Source: Sporosarcina sp. NCCP-2716
GTDB lineage: Bacteria > Bacillota > Bacilli > Bacillales_A > Planococcaceae
DNA: 64,000 bases
Assembly: GCF_023707985.1 (NCBI RefSeq)
Contig: NZ_BRCF01000003.1
Location: 124,001 to 188,000 of the forward strand
Direction: 5' to 3'
The notes under the pieces were generated by a model, which was not told where the DNA came from, ran no database searches, and was given only the letters and a program-made list of their open reading frames with translations. Positions 26,571 through 34,270 of this stretch are shown one piece after another; the stretch's first letter is position 1, and the number at the start of each line of letters is the position of its first letter. A program made the translations under genes and the position numbers.

Positions 26571-27010
26571 TCCACCGCCACGTATCCAAATGACTCGCTG
26601 ATTAGGCGATTGTTCTTTTGGATTTCAATAAGTATTTGGTGTAGCTGGACAACACCCTTGACTTGGGTATCCGCTGGTTTCACATCCGGACAATTCTTCA
26701 CTTTGATAATCGGCGTATGATTGCTTTCAAACGGGTGTTTACCTGTATATGCAACTTGTGTCCAAGAGTTATTCGGACAGGCTGCAGTCCTGAGAACAGT
26801 CTTCTGGATAGTTTTATTTCTATACTCCTCCAGCACAATCCGAGCCTCATTCATCGTCTCCAGTTTCGTCTCGGTTCGGCTGTTGAACAGAGTCATCTGC
26901 GGGAAAATCGTCATGAAGGCGACGAAGACGATACCAAGAATGACGAGGGAGACGAGGATTTCGACGAGCGTGAGGCCTGCTTCCCGGTTGCTGTTTGGTT
27001 TTTGATGCAT
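26567..27010 (-). CDS. Minor pilin, PilV-like
   Basis: The prepilin signal is NREAG / LTLVEILVSLVILGIVFVAFM, cleaved after G12 with Glu at +5, matching the PilV/GspI style. The mature domain has two cysteines (TAACPNN, KNCPD). It is the first gene of the pilus locus, preceded by GGGGTGAG and a sigma-A-type promoter. AT-rich relative to neighbours outside the pilin group. Confidence 0.8.
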   Translation of the reverse strand: MHQKPNSNREAGLTLVEILVSLVILGIVFVAFMTIFPQMTLFNSRTETKLETMNEARIVLEEYRNKTIQKTVLRTAACPNNSWTQVAYTGKHPFESNHTPIIKVKNCPDVKPADTQVKGVVQLHQILIEIQKNNRLISESFGYVAVE

Positions 27011-27045
27011 ACGCTCACCCCGTTTCGGTCCTTTTTCCTATTCTC

Positions 27046-27074
27046 AGCATACAAGACTATGGGTGAGAGTTCAA
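27046..27074 (-). promoter_or_regulatory. Promoter of the type IV pilus locus
   Basis: Minus-strand TTGAAC (27069-27074), 17 bp, TATGCT (27046-27051) lies 36 bp before the first pilin gene. Spacing is ideal and both boxes match four or five of six consensus bases. Confidence 0.6.
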
Positions 27075-27082
27075 TAGAGAGT

Positions 27083-27292
27083 ATGTGTAAGATTGGTGTA
27101 TTTGTTGCGATGCTGGGCGGAGAATTGAACGGTTTAGTTATAGTATTAACAGCAAAAAGCGAAGCGCAGGCATTTTATCTTGTTTTGATTGGTCAAGTGC
27201 TTTTTAGCGCGGCGCTGGTTATTAGTGGGCATGGTTTCGCACGCGTTTATGAGCGTTTACACAATTTTATGAACGTTTTCCGAGATTTATGA
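27083..27292 (+). CDS. Doubtful small membrane protein
   Basis: A 69-codon frame on the plus strand, MCKIGVFVAMLGGELNG..., has two plausible hydrophobic helices (IGVFVAMLGGELNGLVIVLTA and AFYLVLIGQVLFSAALVIS) between the divergent pilus promoter and the repeat array. Its last codons run into the 20-bp repeats. No good ribosome binding site or promoter is visible. It could be a gene remnant or chance. Confidence 0.3.
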   Translation: MCKIGVFVAMLGGELNGLVIVLTAKSEAQAFYLVLIGQVLFSAALVISGHGFARVYERLHNFMNVFRDL

Positions 27293-27373
27293 TCACTTTT
27301 CCATTTTTATGAGCGTTTTTCCTGATTTATGAGCGATATTTCGTTTTTATGAGCATTTTCCGTTTTATGAGCG
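27246..27373. repeat. 20-bp periodic array on TTTATGAGCG, 7 copies
   Basis: TTTATGAGCG or a one- to three-base variant recurs with TTTAT ending at 27250, 27270, 27290, 27310, 27330, 27350 and 27368. The period is exactly 20 bp except for the last step of 18. The ten bases between copies vary but keep a T-run. This array and the terminator fill most of the 27011-27433 gap. The same element occurs again near 34.1 kb. Confidence 0.93.
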
Positions 27374-27400
27374 CCCCCCTTCCCCAAAACCACCCCATCC

Positions 27401-27427
27401 AAAAAAAGAGACTGCCGCAGCAATCTC
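27401..27427 (-). terminator. Intrinsic terminator of the diguanylate cyclase operon
   Basis: GAGATTGC / GCAGTCTC pairs with one G-T wobble and is followed by seven T residues on the minus strand, just after the second cyclase gene. Confidence 0.85.
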
Positions 27428-27433
27428 ATCCCT

Positions 27434-29161
27434 TCATATTTCAATCGGTTTAGTTTTATCGTTCTCGTAGATACCGACGCGGTTGCGGCCGGCTTGTTTG
27501 CCGCCGATGTAGAGGGCGCGGTCGGCGTTGCGGAGCAGGCTTGTTTCGGATTCGGTGTCCTCCGGAATGGAGGAGACGCCGAGGCTGACGGTGAGGTGGA
27601 TGCTGACGGGTCCGCGGTCGGCGGACAGATCGGGCACGATACGGAAGACGGATTCTTCCACCCGCTGCCGGATGCGTTCGGCTAGCTCCACGGCTTCTTC
27701 TTTTGAATGTCCTGGCAGCAGGAGGACGAACTCCTCGCCGCCATACCGGGCCAGTGTCCGGTCGTTCGTCTCGTAGTTTCGCAAAATGTCCGCGAAGGCG
27801 ATCAAGATGTCATTGCCGCTCTGATGGCCGTAGGTGTCGTTGATGGACTTGAAATGGTCGATGTCCATGATGATTGCGGACAGAACCTGTACGTCGTCCG
27901 CCCGCAGACGCTCCATCTCGCGTGACAGCTGTTTCGTCAAATAGCGGAAGTTATGGAGTTTCGTCAGACCGCATTTTTCACTCTGAGCGATTGTATTTTC
28001 ATAGTGGAACGCTTTCACGATGGACGTCTCGAAATAGCCCGCGAGCAACTCGACCATGCGCGTATCCAAGTCTTCGAAGAAATTGCGGCGGAAAGAAGTC
28101 ATCAAGAGGAATCCTTCCGTCCTGCCGTTACGGATGACCGGGGTCATCATCAGGCTCTGGACCGCCGGGCTGAATGTGAAGTAGCTGAGTGAAGCCATCT
28201 CTTTCGGCGAGCCGCAGATGACCGTTTTGCTTATTTCCATGCGCAGAAACGCTTCCGGCTCATACGAAAAGTATTGGGCTTCCCTTGCGATCAGTCCGGC
28301 TTCCGAGCATTTCATCAGAGCAAGTTCTTTTTCGTGATGGACGTCAAGCAGGTACAGCTGATCATAGTTCGCAACGCCTTTGATCTTTTCAATGAAGATC
28401 TCGATTACTTCGTCTGTCCGAAGGCTTTCCGTCAGTTCATGGCCGATTTCAACGGCAGAAGTCAACTTGTCGTGGAATTCTCCCGAGAACGCATAGCGTC
28501 GGATGATAAAGAGAATCAGGAGAAACGGCATCCCGAACAGCAGGACGGCGAACGTTTCGAGCTGATCAGCGAGGAGGCTGTAGGCGATAGCGAGCGGGAT
28601 GTAGACAAGTGTCATCGTCAGATCCCACAATCCAACGGTTTTCATCGCGTCGGTCGGTGCTTTTTCGAGCTTAAGGATGATGTACAGCACGAGCGTATTG
28701 CCGAGTGAATAGGTCAGTGCGTAGACGATAGCTGCCCCGGTGAACGCCCAGGGTGACATTTCCCCGCCGATCTGGCCGCCGACCGCGTAGAACGCGACTG
28801 CGCTGCAGACAGAGACGACGAGGAACATGAGAGAATTGGTTGTGAACCGGTACACCGGCGGAAGGCTCGATGTTTTGAAAATCTGGATCATGAGGATCGC
28901 AGCCTGCATGAAAATCATTTCAGCGAACAGTCCGTGCTGGAAAAAGATGACGAAGACGATCCATCGTTCGATCGAAATGCTGATGGATTTGAGGGTGAAC
29001 GAAATATTCATCGTAATGATGAGCATGACGAAGTTAACGGCGAGGAACCATACATTTGCCTCAGCGAACGGGAACCGCATAAAGACTGCGTAAAACGCGG
29101 CTGGTACGAATAGCACCCACAGCAAAGAAGCCGCCCACTTTTTGGAACGTATTTCCGCCAT
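27434..29161 (-). CDS. Membrane GGDEF diguanylate cyclase (second of pair)
   Basis: It should make c-di-GMP from GTP. Six or more transmembrane segments fill residues 1-225, a GAF-like sensor region covers about 240-390, and the GGDEF domain about 395-570. The active site is GGEEF (474-478), with DIDHFKSINDTYGHQSGN as the metal and substrate region. No RxxD inhibitory site is seen five residues upstream of GGEEF, so product inhibition may be weak. GGAGGGG precedes the ATG. It is 25 bases downstream of a paralogue and upstream, in the chromosome, of the pilus locus. Confidence 0.9.
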   Translation of the reverse strand: MAEIRSKKWAASLLWVLFVPAAFYAVFMRFPFAEANVWFLAVNFVMLIITMNISFTLKSISISIERWIVFVIFFQHGLFAEMIFMQAAILMIQIFKTSSLPPVYRFTTNSLMFLVVSVCSAVAFYAVGGQIGGEMSPWAFTGAAIVYALTYSLGNTLVLYIILKLEKAPTDAMKTVGLWDLTMTLVYIPLAIAYSLLADQLETFAVLLFGMPFLLILFIIRRYAFSGEFHDKLTSAVEIGHELTESLRTDEVIEIFIEKIKGVANYDQLYLLDVHHEKELALMKCSEAGLIAREAQYFSYEPEAFLRMEISKTVICGSPKEMASLSYFTFSPAVQSLMMTPVIRNGRTEGFLLMTSFRRNFFEDLDTRMVELLAGYFETSIVKAFHYENTIAQSEKCGLTKLHNFRYLTKQLSREMERLRADDVQVLSAIIMDIDHFKSINDTYGHQSGNDILIAFADILRNYETNDRTLARYGGEEFVLLLPGHSKEEAVELAERIRQRVEESVFRIVPDLSADRGPVSIHLTVSLGVSSIPEDTESETSLLRNADRALYIGGKQAGRNRVGIYENDKTKPIEI

Positions 29162-29186
29162 TCCATCCCCTCCGTTTCATCTTCAC

Positions 29187-30890
29187 TTACTTCACATAGC
29201 TTCCGACCCGGTTGCGTCCCGCCTGTTTCGCACCGATATAGAGGGCACGGTCAGCATTACGTAGAAGTGCCATCGCTTCGTCCGTGTCCTCCGGCGCACT
29301 TGAGACGCCGAAACTCGATGTGATGGCGATCACTTGGTTCTCTTCGTTTCCTGTGAGGCTGCCTCCGATGACCATACCGGTCTCCCCAATCTTCTTCCGG
29401 AGCATTTCCGCAAAACCGACAGCTTCGGATTTTTCGAAACCTGGAAGTATATAGACGAATTCCTCTCCGCCATATCGGGCGATTGTTCCGTTCTCCGGAC
29501 AGTTCTCCTGCAGAATGCGGCCGAGCTGCTTCAGCACTTGGTTCCCGCTTTCGTGGCCGTACGTGTCATTCACCTTCTTGAAATGGTCGATATCAAGCAT
29601 GACCACAGAGACCGCTGTGTAATTGCCATGCATCAGCAGAGCCATGTCTTTTGTCAGCTGTCCCTCGAGGAACCGGTAGTTGAACAGCCCGGTCAACGCA
29701 CACCGGTTGTTCTCTTTCTCGGCCTCCTCGATGTACATCGCTTTTTCCATGGCGACGATATAGTAAGAACTGAGCAGGTCCAGGACATTCAAGTGATATT
29801 TGCTGAATGCATCCCGTTTCTCACTCCCGATGACGACGGCGCCGGCCGGCTTGTGATTACGGGTGAGCGGGACGCAGAGCAGGCTTTCAAAATTTGCCGG
29901 AACTGCCGTCATCGCCAAGTCCTTCCATTGTTCACGCCGCGAGAAGATGATACCGGTTCCTTCTGTGAGCGTGCGGCCGGCGATCCCCTGCCCGCTTCCG
30001 AGCCGGACTTCAGGCGGCAGTGACTTTTCGCCTTGGACATAGAACTGTCTCGGCTCAAGCCAACCTTCAAAATATTCGTACAAATAAACATAATAAGCGC
30101 CGAATAATGCTGCCGTCTCGGTCATGAACTCTTCCGTGATGCCCTTCCGGCTTGTCTTTGCGGTTAGCTGCCGGCCAATCTTCCCGGCAGACTCGATGTA
30201 GTCATTCAAGTCCTCCTGCTGCGTGTTCAGCCGCAAGACGAGTGTGATGAAGAAAAATGGAATGCCGACGAGGAAATACCCGATAAACCCGTAGAGGGCG
30301 AGCATGTAATAGAGAGACATGGACAGCGGGACGATGATGATCAGGCGGACGTAATGGAACAGCGTCTCCTTGAATGTGTTTTTCCGCATGCGCCCGGTCA
30401 GCCGGCTGTACAGGACGAACACCGCATCATAGAGCACCGAATAGGTGATCTGGTAGGCGAAGATGCCGAGTACGAGTGCGCCGAATGCAAGCGTGCCGAT
30501 GTGCGCGCCAGTCAGCGCATACGCAGCTGCCGAAACGAACGACAGCAGGAAATAGGCGAGCGAGTTGTAGAACAGCCTGTACATGACGTCTCCGGTATGC
30601 GCTTTCGCAAGGACGGCGGCGATGACGATGACCTGCGTGACGAGCACTTCCGCTGTCAGGCCGTACAGCAGGAAGACCGGCAGTGTGAACCAGACGAAAA
30701 GGACGATCGATTTGCCGTTGTAGACCATCGGATAGTAGATGCTCAGGAAGCCGAGTGCAACCGTGAAGGCAAGCCACGTCCAGTTGACGTCAGGCAGCGG
30801 GTAGAACGTCAGGAGATACGCAATGCCGGTCGGTACTGTGACAATCCAGATCAGAACGACCATCCAAAATGACCGGCTTGCTGCTTTCAT
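29187..30890 (-). CDS. Membrane GGDEF diguanylate cyclase (first of pair)
   Basis: It has the same architecture as its neighbour: multiple transmembrane segments (about 1-220), a GAF domain (about 245-385, with LGSGQGIAGRTLTEGTG and LLCVPLTRNHKPAGAVVIG) and a GGDEF domain with GGEEF at about 474-478. The GAF core is better conserved than in the second copy. No RxxD I-site is visible. I chose the ATG at 30888-30890, five bases after GGTGG; a GTG three codons upstream is possible. The pair looks like an old tandem duplication with divergent sensors. Confidence 0.9.
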   Translation of the reverse strand: MKAASRSFWMVVLIWIVTVPTGIAYLLTFYPLPDVNWTWLAFTVALGFLSIYYPMVYNGKSIVLFVWFTLPVFLLYGLTAEVLVTQVIVIAAVLAKAHTGDVMYRLFYNSLAYFLLSFVSAAAYALTGAHIGTLAFGALVLGIFAYQITYSVLYDAVFVLYSRLTGRMRKNTFKETLFHYVRLIIIVPLSMSLYYMLALYGFIGYFLVGIPFFFITLVLRLNTQQEDLNDYIESAGKIGRQLTAKTSRKGITEEFMTETAALFGAYYVYLYEYFEGWLEPRQFYVQGEKSLPPEVRLGSGQGIAGRTLTEGTGIIFSRREQWKDLAMTAVPANFESLLCVPLTRNHKPAGAVVIGSEKRDAFSKYHLNVLDLLSSYYIVAMEKAMYIEEAEKENNRCALTGLFNYRFLEGQLTKDMALLMHGNYTAVSVVMLDIDHFKKVNDTYGHESGNQVLKQLGRILQENCPENGTIARYGGEEFVYILPGFEKSEAVGFAEMLRKKIGETGMVIGGSLTGNEENQVIAITSSFGVSSAPEDTDEAMALLRNADRALYIGAKQAGRNRVGSYVK

Positions 30891-30947
30891 CGACTCCACC
30901 CACTTTCGCTGCCTTTGCAGTGCAGAATTTTCTAGTTATATAGTCTA

Positions 30948-32171
30948 TTAAAGTATATGAGCCTTTAGACCATTTAGCAAGTATAAAGACCCTGAGACTA
31001 TTTTCTTCCGGGGCGAATCATTAGTTAGTATTATAGATGCATCCAGCGTCCCTGTCACCTGTTTATTTCCAAAATGGCAGTTTTCGTATAAGGCTCGGGC
31101 GGAAGTTGCGCCGGGGTCACTGAAATCTGTGAAAGTGAAGGAATGCGCTACAGGAATCAGTTCATCGAGCACTGCTCTGCTGTCTTTGTTCGCCATCATA
31201 CCGATGACGAAGTCGACCGTCTCGCCGGGGAACTGCTCTTCGATCGTCTGGCGGAGCCGTTTTGCAGCAGCGGGGTTGTGTGCGCCGTCGAAATAGACGC
31301 CAGGTGCCACTTCTTCGAAACGGAACGCGAGCTGTGCTTCCCTTATACCTTCACGGATTGCGTCTTCGTCAATATCAGGACAGGCGAGCAGCACGCTTTC
31401 GATGGCGACTGCCGCGTTGACCGCCTGGTGCGGTCCTTTCAGCCGTCGCTCGATGTGGCTGACTTCGCGGATTCCGCTGAAGGACTCATCCGTTCCCCCA
31501 TCCATCCTGAAGTCACGGCCGTACACATAGCAGGGGCTGTCCAGTCCGGCTGCAATCCGTTCCGCTTCAGCGAGCGCCTCATCCGGCAGGTCCCCGCAGA
31601 CGGCCGGGATGCCGGATTTAAAGATCCCCGCTTTGTGCCAGGCGATCGACGTGAGTGAGTCGCCGAGGAACTCGGTATGGTCCTTCGCGATCGATGTAAT
31701 GACAGTGACTGCAGGGTCCAGGACATTCGTGCTGTCGAACCGGCCGCCGAGCCCGCATTCGACGAGGATGATGTCAGGACGGACGTTTGCGAACGTGACA
31801 AATGCAGCTGCTGTCAGCAGTTCGAAATCAGTGAGCCGGCCGCTGAGCCCTGCGTCTTTGATCGTACGGAAGCTCTCGAGCAGTTCGTCCTCGGTCGTGT
31901 TGCGTCCGTCGAGACGGATCTGATCATGGATGTCAATCATCGCCGGTGATGTGAACACGCCCGTCGTCATGCCCGCCGCCCGGAAGATCCGTTCCATGAA
32001 GGCGACAGTCGATCCTTTGCCGTTCGTGCCGGCGACGTGGATGGCGCGCAGCTGTTTCTGCGGACTGCCGAGGCGGTGCATTGCTTCCATGATCGCTTCA
32101 AGGCCGGGTTTTATCGTATTGCTGCTTGTCAGGCCAGTCCTGTTTTTGTAGTCGTCCAACTTCGGAATCAT
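30948..32171 (-). CDS. folC: Bifunctional folylpolyglutamate / dihydrofolate synthase
   Basis: FolC adds glutamate to dihydropteroate and folates. The P-loop GTNGKGS is at 48-54 in HVAGTNGKGSTVAFMERIF; TSPAMIDIHDQIRLDG and LVECGLGGRFDSTNV are further Mur-ligase-family motifs. I chose the ATG at 32169-32171, with GGGGG six bases upstream. The 407-residue length is slightly short but complete. It is transcribed divergently from two ATP-grasp genes. Confidence 0.93.
   Translation of the reverse strand: MIPKLDDYKNRTGLTSSNTIKPGLEAIMEAMHRLGSPQKQLRAIHVAGTNGKGSTVAFMERIFRAAGMTTGVFTSPAMIDIHDQIRLDGRNTTEDELLESFRTIKDAGLSGRLTDFELLTAAAFVTFANVRPDIILVECGLGGRFDSTNVLDPAVTVITSIAKDHTEFLGDSLTSIAWHKAGIFKSGIPAVCGDLPDEALAEAERIAAGLDSPCYVYGRDFRMDGGTDESFSGIREVSHIERRLKGPHQAVNAAVAIESVLLACPDIDEDAIREGIREAQLAFRFEEVAPGVYFDGAHNPAAAKRLRQTIEEQFPGETVDFVIGMMANKDSRAVLDELIPVAHSFTFTDFSDPGATSARALYENCHFGNKQVTGTLDASIILTNDSPRKKIVSGSLYLLNGLKAHIL
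30952..30980 (-). promoter_or_regulatory. Promoter of the diguanylate cyclase pair
   Basis: Minus-strand TTGCTA (30975-30980), 17 bp, TATACT (30952-30957) lies inside the 3' end of folC, about 60 bp before the first cyclase gene. Confidence 0.55.
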
Positions 32172-32220
32172 CCTTATCCCCCGCCTTATGCTAAACTTGA
32201 GTGAATTCAATGTGTACTAA

Positions 32221-32229
32221 AGTATAGCA
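32221..32229 (-). promoter_or_regulatory. Extended -10 promoter of folC
   Basis: Minus-strand TGCTATACT lies 50 bp upstream of folC in the 77-bp divergent gap. No convincing -35 is seen. I found no clear promoter for the opposite ATP-grasp genes in the same gap. Confidence 0.45.
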
Positions 32230-32248
32230 TGAGAAAGAAGGGGCCGTT

Positions 32249-33115
32249 TTGAAAACATGCTGGATTATTTATAATGGTAGTTTAACGAGCGATAAATTCA
32301 GGGACCAGGCCGATCTTGTCCACGAGGCAGCCGTTCGTGCGGGTGTCAGGTCCGTCATCTTGAAAAATTACGAAGTGCTTATGGACGTGACAGGTCACTT
32401 TGCGGACAAGCCGGATTTCGTCGTCTTTCTCGATAAAGACATCGTGCTCGCGACGTATTTGAAGTCGCACGGCATTCCGGTATTCAATGATCCGGATGTG
32501 ATTGAGCGCTGTGACAACAAGACGAAACAGGCGGTGACGCTTGCTGCGGACGGCGTGCCGATGCCCCGGACGATCCTCGCGCCGAAAGTGTACCCGAATT
32601 TCACGATCCGTGACAGCGGATTCTATGAGCGGGTGCTCGGTGAAATCGGCCTCCCAATGATCATCAAGGAAGCGCGCGGTTCGTTCGGCATGAATGTGTA
32701 TCTAATCGAGACGGAAAACGCATTTTATGATAAAGTCGACAGCCTGCGGGGCAAGGAGTATCTGTTCCAAGAATTCGTCGCGTCGAGCCGCGGCAGGGAT
32801 ATCCGGGTGAACGTCGTCGGTGGCCGGGTGGCCGCCGCCATGGCGCGGTCTTCCGAAACCGATTTCCGCGCGAACATCACGAACGGCGGAGTTGCCTCTG
32901 TCGTGGATCTGACGCCTGAACAGGAGGCGGTCGCCCTGCAGGCAGCACGTTCCGTCGGGGCGGATTTTGCCGGAGTCGACCTGCTGTACGGACCGGGCGG
33001 GCAGCCGCTCGTATGCGAAGTGAACGGTGCGGCGCATATCCGCAACATCTATAATGTGACGGGCATCAACGTCGCGGACGCGATGATTTCCTACATACTG
33101 GAGGGGTTGTCATGA
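32249..33115 (+). CDS. RimK-type ATP-grasp ligase, first of pair
   Basis: The 288-residue protein has an N-terminal pre-ATP-grasp domain and an ATP-grasp fold with K140 (MIIKEARGSFG), RDIRVNVVGGRVAAAMAR and the metal-binding EVN (E257, N259 in PLVCEVNGAAHI). RimK-family enzymes join an amino acid or peptide to a carboxylate. The substrate here is unknown. The start is a TTG five bases after GAAGGGG. It overlaps the second ATP-grasp gene by four bases (ATGA), so the two act as one operon. Confidence 0.85.
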   Translation: MKTCWIIYNGSLTSDKFRDQADLVHEAAVRAGVRSVILKNYEVLMDVTGHFADKPDFVVFLDKDIVLATYLKSHGIPVFNDPDVIERCDNKTKQAVTLAADGVPMPRTILAPKVYPNFTIRDSGFYERVLGEIGLPMIIKEARGSFGMNVYLIETENAFYDKVDSLRGKEYLFQEFVASSRGRDIRVNVVGGRVAAAMARSSETDFRANITNGGVASVVDLTPEQEAVALQAARSVGADFAGVDLLYGPGGQPLVCEVNGAAHIRNIYNVTGINVADAMISYILEGLS

Positions 33116-33918
33116 ATGGATGGCTCGTCTACAGCCAGGAAGAGTCGGTGAGGAATGAGTGGTTCGCTGGACGTCTTATCGAGTCGGCTTCAGAATACCG
33201 CCTGCAGCTTGACCTGATGATCGAGGAAGAGATGGCGGAGTTGCCGGTGCTCCCTGATTTCGTCATTTACCGCGGCAGGGACCATTCGTTCAGCCGCCGT
33301 CTGGAAGAAGCCGGAGTGCGTCTGTTTAACCGCAGCGAAGTGACCCGCATTGCGAATGACAAGCTGCAGACGGCTCAACTTGCGATGCTGCTCGGCATTC
33401 CGGTGGTTCCAACCCGGGAACTGCAGCGCCCTGCGGAGATCCGCACGTTTCCGGCAGTGGTGAAGACGGTATCCGGCCATGGCGGGAAGGATGTATTCCT
33501 ATGTGAGACCATGGCTGACGTCGAGCAGCTCCTTGCAGAACGCCCTGATGATTTATGGATCTTCCAGCCGTTCATCGAGCACGGAGCGTCCGACGTTCGT
33601 GTATACATGCTCGGCGAGGAATGTACCGGCGCTGTCAGGCGGACCGGGGCGGACTCGTTCAAATCGAACGTAGCGCTCGGCGGACATGCGGAACGTTTCA
33701 GCCCCCCTGCCCCACTGCTGGCATTTGCGGAGAAGATCGTGAAAGCGGTAAAAAGCGATTACATCGGCATCGATTTCATCCAGAACGAAGAAGGTGTCTG
33801 GCTGCTGAATGAAATCGAAGACCCTGTCGGCGCTCGGTCGCTTTATGAAACGAGTGATTGCGACGCCGCCCGCGAGCTGATGCGGTATATAGATCGGAAA
33901 CTGAAGAAACCCTTTTGA
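33112..33918 (+). CDS. RimK-like ATP-grasp protein, second of pair
   Basis: It is a distant paralogue of the previous gene (268 residues), with K118 (AVVKTVSGHGGKDVFL), FIEHGASDVRVYMLG and SNVALGG in matching positions. The metal-binding EVN of the partner is replaced by EIED (E234, E236, D237), so the usual Asn ligand is lost. It may have altered chemistry or act as a non-catalytic partner. GGAGGGG precedes the ATG. I do not recognise a named family for the pair. Confidence 0.8.
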   Translation: MNGWLVYSQEESVRNEWFAGRLIESASEYRLQLDLMIEEEMAELPVLPDFVIYRGRDHSFSRRLEEAGVRLFNRSEVTRIANDKLQTAQLAMLLGIPVVPTRELQRPAEIRTFPAVVKTVSGHGGKDVFLCETMADVEQLLAERPDDLWIFQPFIEHGASDVRVYMLGEECTGAVRRTGADSFKSNVALGGHAERFSPPAPLLAFAEKIVKAVKSDYIGIDFIQNEEGVWLLNEIEDPVGARSLYETSDCDAARELMRYIDRKLKKPF

Positions 33919-33945
33919 CTCACAAGCGGAGTCATAAGGGTTTTT
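33908..33945 (+). terminator. Intrinsic terminator of the ATP-grasp pair
   Basis: An AACCCTTTTGACTC / GAGTCATAAGGGTT hairpin followed by five T residues overlaps the end of the second ATP-grasp gene. Confidence 0.88.
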
Positions 33946-34013
33946 GCATGGGAGAGCCTGATTGGTGGCGCTTCGCTTGTTTACTGTGGGGATTGCCCGC
34001 TGAATGGGAGGGG

Positions 34014-34203
34014 GTTATGAGCGGTTTTGGTAGTTTATGAGCGTTTTCTACGATTTATGAGCGGTTTTGGTAGTTTATGAGCGTTTTCTACGATTTATGA
34101 GCGCTTTTCCTGTTTTATGAGCGATTTCAGCGTTTTATGAGCGGTTTCCCAGATTTATGAGCGCTTCCACGTTTTTATGAGCGGTTTCCCACTTTTATGA
34201 GCG
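34014..34203. repeat. 20-bp periodic array on TTTATGAGCG, 10 copies
   Basis: TTATGAGCG recurs ten times in perfect 20-bp register, with the TTTATGA part ending at 34020, 34040 and so on to 34200. The ten-base spacers differ, except that a two-unit block of 40 bp at the left end is repeated exactly. It fills the 33919-34270 gap together with the two terminators of the convergent ATP-grasp and valS genes. The element is shared with the array near 27.3 kb. Confidence 0.96.
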
Positions 34204-34225
34204 CCACCCGCTTTAACTCCATCAA

Positions 34226-34253
34226 ACAGAAAAGGCTCCGCAGCAGCGGAGCC
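34226..34253 (-). terminator. Intrinsic terminator of valS
   Basis: A perfect GGCTCCGC / GCGGAGCC stem lies just after valS on the minus strand. The following T-run is short (TTTTCTG). Confidence 0.75.
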
Positions 34254-34270
34254 CACCATTCATCTTTTCT

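Noticed and set aside
27246-27373. CRISPR array
   Set aside because: Same reason: short units, diverged copies and no cas genes nearby.
34014-34203. CRISPR array
   Set aside because: The conserved part is only about 10 bp with 10-bp spacers, and no cas genes are present.
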